Shown here piece after piece: positions 56,881 through 64,000 of a stretch of 64,000 nt of DNA. Under the pieces are notes generated by a model. That model ran no database searches and was not told the origin of the DNA. It saw only the letters and a program-made list of their open reading frames with translations. The stretch lies in contig NC_080677.1 in NCBI RefSeq assembly GCF_030445035.2, forward strand, positions 101,863,513 through 101,927,512, written 5' to 3'. Every line of letters begins with the position of its first letter. Positions within the stretch are counted from its first letter, which is position 1. The position numbers and the translations under genes were made by a program. Source of the stretch: Dasypus novemcinctus (Eukaryota; Chordata; Mammalia; Cingulata; Dasypodidae).

Positions 56881-58060
56881 ATATATTTTTAAAAAGATGC
56901 ATAGATTACATAAATGTTACAAAAAAAACATAGGCGATTCCTATATGCCCGTATACAGGAATATAAAAAATATAGGAGATTCCTATATGTCCACATATAG
57001 GAATATACCCCTCCCACATTTTCCCACATTAACAACATCCTTCATTAGTGTGGTACATTTGTTACAATTGATGAACACATTTTGGAACATTGCCACTGAG
57101 TGTGGATTATAGTTTACCTTGTAGTTTACACTCTCTCCCACATAATTTTGTAAGTTATGCAAGATATATAATGGCCTTTATCTGTCATTATAATATCATT
57201 CAGGACAATTCCCAAATCCCAAAAATGCCCCCATATTACACATTTTCCCTCTCCCTCCCCTCAGAACCTCCAGTGGCCATGGCCATGGCCCCGCATCAGT
57301 GATATAAGTTCTTCTATTGCTGGAATAAGTAAAATATTGGTAAAATACCAATAAGTCTACTTTATTCAATCATTCATTCCCTAGTCCTGAGGATTCTGGG
57401 TTGGTGATGCCCACTCCACCTCTAATTAAGAGGGAGCTAATTAGACCCCATGGGGCAGATAGGTGGGACTACCTTGCTTGCAGTTGCAGACTCTCTCTGT
57501 TCCTTGAAATGGTCATTGTCCATCATCATCTCCTTGCTAGTTGTCCTGGGTGAGTCTGATTGGTCAAGCTTCACAGTTCAAACTTGCCAATCTGAGGTCA
57601 CTCTTGTCCAAGGAGGAAACAAATCACTGTTCCCCTCTGTGCCAGTGGTAGCCAATCCCAGTCAGTAAGGAGGGTACTTGAGAAGGCAGGATATGTTACG
57701 TTCTCTGCTGGCTTCCAGGTGGAAACAATAGTATGGCCGCACCCAGCCAGGATGGGTGGAAACCATGGGACAGAGGACCAAAATTGCCAGGCAAAAGCTG
57801 GATCAGCATTGGACTGTGTCCCTCTCTTTTCCCATTCTTAGGGGAGTGGACCCTGCAGCCCTCTCAGTCTGTGGTAACATGCCAGGGATCAGACTACGCA
57901 AAGATGTCTGCCCTGAGAGTGGAGTTTGGGTACCAGCAGCAGTAGTGGCCTCAGTTGCTCATAGTTCCTCACTGCAGAGTCTCATTCTCTTTGTCCCACT
58001 CTTTTCTGGGTACTGCCCAGCACTTCCCTGGTCCCCAGAGCCCTAGAATAGTTATTGCAG
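56881..58060 (-). mobile_element. LINE-1 3'-UTR-type repeat, antisense
   Basis: Reversed tail with GCATAGATTACATAAATGTTAC, two copies of the ATAGG-GATTCCTATATG-type word (56930-57005), then CACATTAACAACATCCTTCATTAG and body as in the 46225 copy. Confidence 0.7.
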
Positions 58061-58089
58061 AGTTTTTGCCTGTCCTTTAGCTATTTTTC

Positions 58090-58640
58090 TGGAAGACAGT
58101 ATGACTATTTGAAACTGGGTGGACCTCAGAAGATCATATTCTTAGAGCTAATCCATTCCTATGCACATAAACCTATTATAGGTGAGATCTTTTGATTAAA
58201 TTACCCCTGCTAAGGACCTTTGATTAAATTGCCTGACTCAAGGTGGATCTTAATCCTCTTTTTGGAGTCCCTCATAAATTGAGGAATAAAGGTCACAGAC
58301 ACAGAAAGAAGGCCATAGAGACAGAGAAAATCCTCCAGAAGTTGACTAATCCAGGAAAGAGAAAGCTCACAGAAGAAGCAGCCTGACACTGCAGGCAATG
58401 AGTCTGGGTGGAGAAGGCAGAAACCAAGACTAGCAAATGCAATCATTGTGCCTGGCCATAAAGGAATCCAAGACCAACAGTAGTTGGTCCTTGAAAAACA
58501 GTACCTGATAAAGTCTTGATCTGGACATTTCCACAGCCTCAGAAATGTAAGCTTTTAACCTAATAACTTCCCATTGTAAAAGCCAACCCATTTCTGGTAT
58601 ATTGCTCCTAGCAACTTTTAGCAAACTAAAACAAGAAGAG
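58090..58640 (+). repeat. MaLR-like solo LTR, degraded
   Basis: Ends with CCTCAGAAATGTAAGC, TTAACCTAATAACTTCCCATTGTAAAAGCCAACCC and AGCAAACTAAAACA, which parallel the end of the LTR at 60276-60760. Earlier sequence is diverged. The identification with ERVL-MaLR is by resemblance. Confidence 0.45.
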
Positions 58641-58643
58641 AGT

Positions 58644-59142
58644 CCTGTAATTTTCTTTTTTTTTTTTTTAAGATTTATTTCATTTATTTCTCTCCCATTG
58701 TCTGCTCTTTATGTCCATTCGCTATGTGTTCTTCTGTGTCTGCTTGTATTATCATTAGGTGACTCTGGGAACCGATCCTGGGACCTTCTGGAGTGGGAGA
58801 GAAGTGGTTACTCTCTTGTGCCACTTCAGCTCCCCTGTTCTGCAACGTCTTCTTATTCTCTCTCCTCTTTGTCTCTTGTTGTGACATCTTGCTGTGCCAC
58901 CTCTCTGCATCAGTGGCACTCCTGCACAGGGCAACTTTCCTGCACAAGGCTGCTTTTCCGAGCAGAGCCTCATTCCATGCAGGGTCACATTCCCGTGTGG
59001 GCCAGCATTCCATGTGGGTCATCTTGCCATGTGGGCCAGCTTGCACTCACCAGGAGTTCTTGGGCATCAAACCCTGGACCTCCTATATGGTAGACAGGAA
59101 CCTGATTTGTTGAGCCACATCCATTTTCCTCCTGCAACTTTC
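58644..59142 (-). mobile_element. tRNA-derived SINE (DAS-like), antisense, old subfamily
   Basis: Reversed poly(A) at 58656-58674, TTTATTTCTCTCCCATTGTCTGCTC as in the other copies, and a reversed tRNA head at the right end. Duplication TCCTG(T/C)AA(T/C)TTTCT is at about 58643-58656 and 59129-59142. Its body differs from the younger copies (GAACCGATCCTGGGACC). Confidence 0.8.
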
Positions 59143-59149
59143 TAATCCT

Positions 59150-60262
59150 ACATCTCCCTGAAAGTCTCCGCTGTTGGAATTTTGATTGAATCTGTAAATC
59201 AGTTTGGAATCTGTAAATCGATTTGGATAGATTTAACATCTTAACAATATTTAGTCTTCCAACACATTTATCTAGGTCTTTTTTGATTTATTTTAGCAAT
59301 GTTTTGTAGTTTGCTGTGTAAAGTACTTTGCATTCTTGGTTTGATTTTTTCCTACTTATTTGATTCTTTTAGTTGCTGTTGTAAATGGAATTCCTTTCTA
59401 TATTTGCTCTTCAGATTGTTCATTACTAATGTATAAAAACAGTACTTTTTGGGGGTTTTGATCTTGTATTGCCACATTGCTGAATTCATTTATTAGTTAT
59501 AGAGAATTGTTGCAGATTTTAAAGGATTTTCTGTTTATAGAAACATGCCATCTGCAAATAGGGACAGTATCATTTCTTCCTTTCCAATTCAGATGTCTTA
59601 TATTTCTTTTTCTTATCTAACTGTTCTAGCTAGACCTTCCAGCACCATGTTGAACAACAGCAGTTACAATGGGTATCCCTGTTTTGCTTCTGATAGAGGA
59701 AAATCTTTCAATGTTTCACAATTGAGTATGATGTTAACTGTGGACTTTTCATGTAAGTCATTTATCATATTGAGGAAGTTTCCTTCTATTCTTAGGTTTC
59801 TAAGCATTTTTATCAAGAAGGGGTACTGGATTTGTCAAATACATTATCTGGATCATTTGAGATGTTCATATGGCTTTTTAAAACAATTTCATTCTGCTAA
59901 TGTACTGTATCACATAAGTTGATTTTCTTATTCTGAAACACTTTCTCATACTTGATATATATCCCACTTGAACATGGTATATTATTCCTGTACTATGAGG
60001 TTGGATTTGTCTTGCCAGCATTTTCCTGAGGATTTTTGCACCTATCTTCAAAAGAGATATTGGTGTGTAATTTTCTTTTCTTGCAGTATCTTTGTATGGT
60101 TTGAGATTGAGGGTGATTATGTCATAGAATAAGTCAGGAAGTGTTCTCTTTAATTTTTGGAAGAATTTAAACAGGATTAGTATTAATTTTTTTTGGAAAG
60201 TTTTATAAATTTGCCACGTGAAGCTGTTTGGTCCTGGGGCTTTCTTTGTTGGGAAGTTTTTT
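59150..60262 (-). mobile_element. LINE-1 ORF2 fragment, antisense
   Basis: GGAATTTTGATTGAATCTG, ACATCTTAACAATATTTAGTCTTCC, TATTTGATTCTTTTAGTTGCTGTTG and the reversed RT sequence mirror positions 1440-2480 of the first LINE-1. Decayed. Confidence 0.75.
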
Positions 60263-60275
60263 ATTACTGATTGTG

Positions 60276-60760
60276 GTGATTAAGAGCTGTGTATACACCA
60301 GAAAAACATGTTCTTAAATGTTATCCATTCCTCCAAATGGGAATCCACTGTAAATAGGACTTTTTGATGAGGTTATTTCAGTTAAAGTATGGCCCACCTC
60401 AATCAGAATGGGTATTACTGGAGTTCTTAATAAGAAGAAAGAAACTCAGACAGAGAAAAATCTTCAGAGGGAGAAAAAGACAGAGAGGGAGCAGCCAGAA
60501 GCTGAACATCAATGGAACCTGGAAAAGAAGGGAAATACTAGGAGACATCATCATGTGCTTTGCCATGTGACAAGCTGAAGACCAAGGATCACTAGCAGCA
60601 GGCCAAGAATACCAGTTTTTGAGGAGAAAGTGTTGTGTTGATGTTGCCTTGATTTGTACTTCTATCTTAGCCTAAAAACCATGAGCTAATAAATTTCCAT
60701 TGTTAAAGACAAACCATTGCATGGTGCTTGCTTGATCAACCAAGGAAACTAAAGCAGATT
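60276..60760 (+). repeat. MaLR-like LTR, 5' copy
   Basis: Begins TGTGGTGATTAAGAGCTGTG and ends GGTGCTTGCTTGATCAACCAAGGAAACTAAAGCA. It contains AATAAATTTCCATTGTTAAAG near the 3' end. The following internal sequence (GAACATAAGATGCTGCTATTGC) is the usual MaLR start after the LTR. Confidence 0.55.
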
Positions 60761-61404
60761 TTGTTCTTAGGAACATAAGATGCTGCTATTGCACACAGCA
60801 AAAAATGTGGAAATGGCTTTGGAATTGGGTGATTGGTAAAGCCTGGAAGTATTGTAACATTCTTGATAGAAACAGCATAGATTGCTTTCAACTGACTGAG
60901 GGTAGAAATATAGATACTAAAGGTGCTTCCCATAAGGCCTTAGAAGGAAATGACGACTTTGTTATTGGAAACAAAAGAAAAGTCAATCCTTGTCTTAAAG
61001 TGCCAGAAACTTGGCAAAATTGAGTTCAGATGTCAGGTGGAAGGCAAAACTTGAAAGTGATGAAATTGAATGTTTAGTTGAGGAGATTTCAAAGCTAACT
61101 GTGAAGTACAACCTGGTTACTCCTTGCAGATTATAGTAAAATGTGAGAGAAAATGTACAAGCTTAGAACTGAATTTTTGGGTACAGTGAAAACAGGAACT
61201 GATAGTTTAGAAAATTTTGTGCTTTCAGAAAGTGAGTCACCAGAGACTAGTGCTCCATGTGAGGGTTTAACTGAACAAGAAACTTTCAACCATTTCAGGG
61301 CAAGTGAAGATTGGAAATGCAGTTGTGTAGGAAAGATCTATGGAAGGCTCTGTTGTCTGGTAGTGGACCTCTGTGGACTACATGCAAAACTGACAAGCTA
61401 AGTG
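60761..61404 (+). mobile_element. MaLR-like internal sequence
   Basis: TGGAAATGGCTTTGGAATTGGG, GCCAGAAACTTGGCAAAATTGAGTTC, GGTGGAAGGCAAAACTTGAAAGTGATGAA and TATAGTAAAATGTGAGAG are typical of MaLR noncoding internal regions. No protein frame is expected or seen. Confidence 0.55.
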
Positions 61405-61590
61405 CTAAGGATTGTTGGCAACCAGCCCCAGAATGCTGTAGTATTTTGGGAGAATGCATCACCTTGATGCATTGATTTGGAATTTCTCTTAACCTCAAAA
61501 CCATGAGCAAATAAATTCTCATAATTTAAGCTGAACAATTGCGTGTTCTTTGCTTGAGCAGCCAAGGAACTAAAACATAGCAAGGAAAAT
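61405..61590 (+). repeat. MaLR-like LTR, 3' part
   Basis: CATCACCTTGATGCATTGATTTGGA, CCTCAAAACCATGAGCAAATAAATTC and GAGCAGCCAAGGAACTAAAACA correspond to the end of 60276-60760; the beginning of this LTR is missing. Confidence 0.5.
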
Positions 61591-62009
61591 TTAGGGCTAT
61601 TTGCTAAGTTTGTCCATTTTGTAGGTATCCTACTGGACTAAAGGTACAATTTCAGCAACTAGACTCTTCTACTCAAGCACAAAATTTACAACTATTAAAA
61701 TTGATACTAAGCCATGATAGGTGTCAAGGAATAGCTTCTTCCATGTTTACAGTAATTATAAGTTTTCAACTACTATTTTAGGGGTTTGATAGTCAATGAT
61801 TTGCTGTAAAGCAGGAAAAGAAAGATATTAATAAATATTATTACCAATATGAAGATAAAAAATACGATACAGAGAGAGTGAAAGTCATGGCCAGTTTCAC
61901 CCAATCATCAGTGAATGTGTCAGCACAGGATGCACATCATTTTTTTCCACTGTGTAAGCTACAGCAGTTCCAAATCAGGACATAAGAAGAAGGACTGAGG
62001 TAGGTATAT
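61591..62009. other. Unassigned spacer
   Basis: No feature recognised. Confidence 0.35.
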
Positions 62010-62425
62010 AAGGTTTCTCCAGTGAAACAGAACTCAGAGGAGATATGTGTATGTATATAAATATCATGAAATTTATTAGAGGAATTGGCTCATGTGACAG
62101 TGGGGATTGGCAACTCTGAATTCCCCAGAAATGAGTTGGCTGAAGTAGAATTAGATATTCTTTCTAACAGCTGAAATCATCAGGTCTCACTTTAAGACCT
62201 TCAATTGATTGAATGAGACTTTTCTCATTGCTGAAGGCAATTTCTTTTTCTGATTTTAAATGTAATCAGCAATCGATGCAATCAACTGATTGATGATTAA
62301 ACCCACAAAATGTCCATATAGTAGCAATCAGGCCAGTACTTGCTTGGCCAAGCAACTGGAGACCCTAACTTAGGCAAGTTGACACATGAGCTTAGACATC
62401 ACAATAGTTGTGAGATAAAGGGGAA
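62010..62425 (+). repeat. Ancient eutherian interspersed repeat, unnamed
   Basis: GGTTTCTCCAGTGAAACAGAACTC at the start, GAGGAATTGGCTCATGTGACAGTGG in the middle and AGGCAAGTTGACACATGAG at the end are a well-known word order of an old dispersed repeat. The family name is not assigned. Confidence 0.5.
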
Positions 62426-63724
62426 AAATAGTAAATACTATATTTATGGCTGTAATTTATTTTGACTTTTATAAGTTTGTGTTTCCAAACTATAACAGTC
62501 AATTGTCTCATAAAAATGAGAAGTCTTCAATATGTCTATTCTAAAAACAAAACACATCACTATTTTTCTTAAATAAAAGATCAAAATTTAAATGCCATTC
62601 CTATGTTTATAATTCTCTTAGAAATTAATAAAGGGCTTGCCTTAAGCAAAATATATTATAAATATTACAAATCACTTTAGTAAATGAAATAACTTCTAGG
62701 ATGATGGATAGTACATATTACATGTTATGAACTCAAAGAAAGCTCCTCTTCCTACTGAATTACCTGAACGATGACGTATTAAATCTTAACTTCACATTAA
62801 CATTTTCATCAGACTATTGTTTTTCCCAGTCACTGACAATTTCACACCAGCCATTTTCTGATCAGAAGGAATATATGTCTTCATCTTACAGAAGTATGTA
62901 TGCCATAAATGTACTTCCTGGTTTTAATAAATTCTTGTCATTATTTTTATATTGGAGACATTCTTTAAAAGATGTGGAACAAGTTGCTACATGGTGCATC
63001 ATGGGAACACAGGCTCAGGCACAACAGAAACTTTCAACAAAGACCACTTTATCATTTACAAAGAGTCCAAAAGAGCAGGGAAAGAGATCCCATGGTGGCC
63101 ATTATCCAAGGGAGGCCTACTGTTCAGATCCGAGTTGTGGTGGATGGCAGCTCTGCATGTTCCACTTCACTGTGAAGAGGAGAGACAAATCTGTGCTGCT
63201 CAAGGGCAGTGGTATTTATGCAAGCCAGTGAGAGGGGACACTGTCACTATTTCCCACCTTTATAAGCAGCTAGGGCTGCTTGTTTCCAATTTCTGGGTTT
63301 AAGGTATGGTCAGGCCTTTTTATTAGATCCAATATCTCTCCCAGGTTATGGAATGGAAATACCTGTACACAACAGAAAAGCAGGTGTGGGAGTAGGAGAG
63401 GCCTGGGAAATGGGTACTAATTGTGTCTATGACTACTCTAGCACAAAGCCTTCTTACTTTCTCTTCTTATTTAGACTCTCTTCTTCAGCTTAGAGTACTT
63501 TTCTTTCATTATTTTTCAAATGGGTTCCTTTCTTTCACTCTTCCTTTTCACTAATAAAATTACTATTAGATGGGTCTTGACTTTTCTAGATCTATATTGT
63601 GTGTTGCTTTGCTCTTATATTTTTTCAACTTTTTGTCTTTTTTGTTTTTTATTATATATTTGCTCACATATTCTTCTGGAATACTAGTTTAGCATAAACC
63701 AAATTCTGACACTTATATTTTAAC
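62426..63724. other. Unassigned spacer
   Basis: AT-rich flanks with a somewhat GC-richer patch at 62980-63300 that has overlapping short frames. No splice-site context or family motif supports an exon. Confidence 0.35.
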
Positions 63725-64000
63725 TTTTATTTTTAAAGACTTATTTTTATTTATTTCTTTTCCCTTCCCCTCATTGTCTGCTGTCTGATTCACTGTGTGT
63801 TTTTCTGCATCTGCTTGCATTTCCTGGCAGCACAGGGAAACTGCATTTCTTTTTTGTTGCATCATCTTGCTGCATCAGCTCTCCATGTGCTTGGAGCCAC
63901 TCTTGGGTGGGCTGCATTTTTTTTCACACAGTATTGCTCTCCTTGTGGGGTGCACTCCTTACATGTGGAGCACCCCTATGCAGGGGTGTCCCTTCATGGC
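63725..64000 (-). mobile_element. tRNA-derived SINE (DAS-like), antisense, cut by window end
   Basis: Reversed A/T tail TTTTAAAGACTTATTTTTATTTATTTC at 63733-63760, then the family body (CATCATCTTGCTGCATCAGCTCTCCATGTG). The tRNA head lies beyond the window. Confidence 0.85.

Noticed and set aside
62875-63302. Three overlapping frames of 67-118 codons in a GC-richer patch
   Set aside because: No recognisable domain, no convincing splice sites, and the frames overlap each other. I cannot support an exon.
1-64000. CRISPR arrays, bacterial operons, tRNA or rRNA genes
   Set aside because: None seen. Repeats here are transposons, and the tRNA-like sequences are SINE heads lacking a full cloverleaf gene context.

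Overview
This window is mammalian nuclear DNA, most probably from a xenarthran of the armadillo type. The main taxonomic clue is a tRNA-derived SINE present in six copies. It carries a recognisable Pol III A box and B box and matches what I remember of the Dasypus DAS family. LINE-1 lineages with xenarthran-looking 3' ends and an MaLR-like LTR agree with this. Apart from one host gene, the window is almost entirely transposon-derived. Everything here was read by eye; no database search was run.

Layout. 1-4998 is an antisense LINE-1 whose 5' UTR resumes at 13065, because a young endogenous retrovirus (ERV-1, 5003-13059, minus strand) was inserted into it with a TCTCA duplication. ERV-1 has two ~355-bp LTRs that differ by only 6 transitions and 2 indels, a tRNA-Lys(1,2)-like primer site, gag, protease, pol and env. 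Pol is betaretrovirus-like, while Env is of the gamma/type-D class. Pol and env are fully open; the gag and pro-pol frames are broken by three in-frame TGA codons. 14.1-15.4 kb holds LINE-1 debris. 17.1-22.5 kb is a composite antisense LINE-1 flanked by a 17-bp target duplication. 22.96-28.77 kb is a nearly complete sense LINE-1 with a tandem-monomer 5' UTR.

Host gene. Three exons of a PH-20/SPAM1-type hyaluronidase lie on the plus strand (29263-30219, 30700-30789, 37470-37784) with good splice sites and conserved catalytic residues. The last exon is frameshifted in an A7 run, has lost a cysteine pair of the EGF-like domain, and shows no GPI-anchor signal. A RAB28 processed pseudogene and a SINE sit in its second intron.

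3' part. 38484-44545 is an old plus-strand class I ERV (ERV-2) with LTRs and a CCTA duplication. From 45 kb onward come LINE-1 3' ends, SINEs (including a close inverted pair at 51.3-52.4 kb), an MaLR-like LTR element and quiet spacer.

The strongest unusual signal is inside ERV-1 gag: ten YY1-like cores and several ETS-like sites within about 430 bp. They occur in both orientations and are read as different amino acids, so the common unit appears to be the DNA motif rather than the protein. A canonical gag-pro frameshift signal with a possible pseudoknot and a structured env-LTR spacer are further points of interest.
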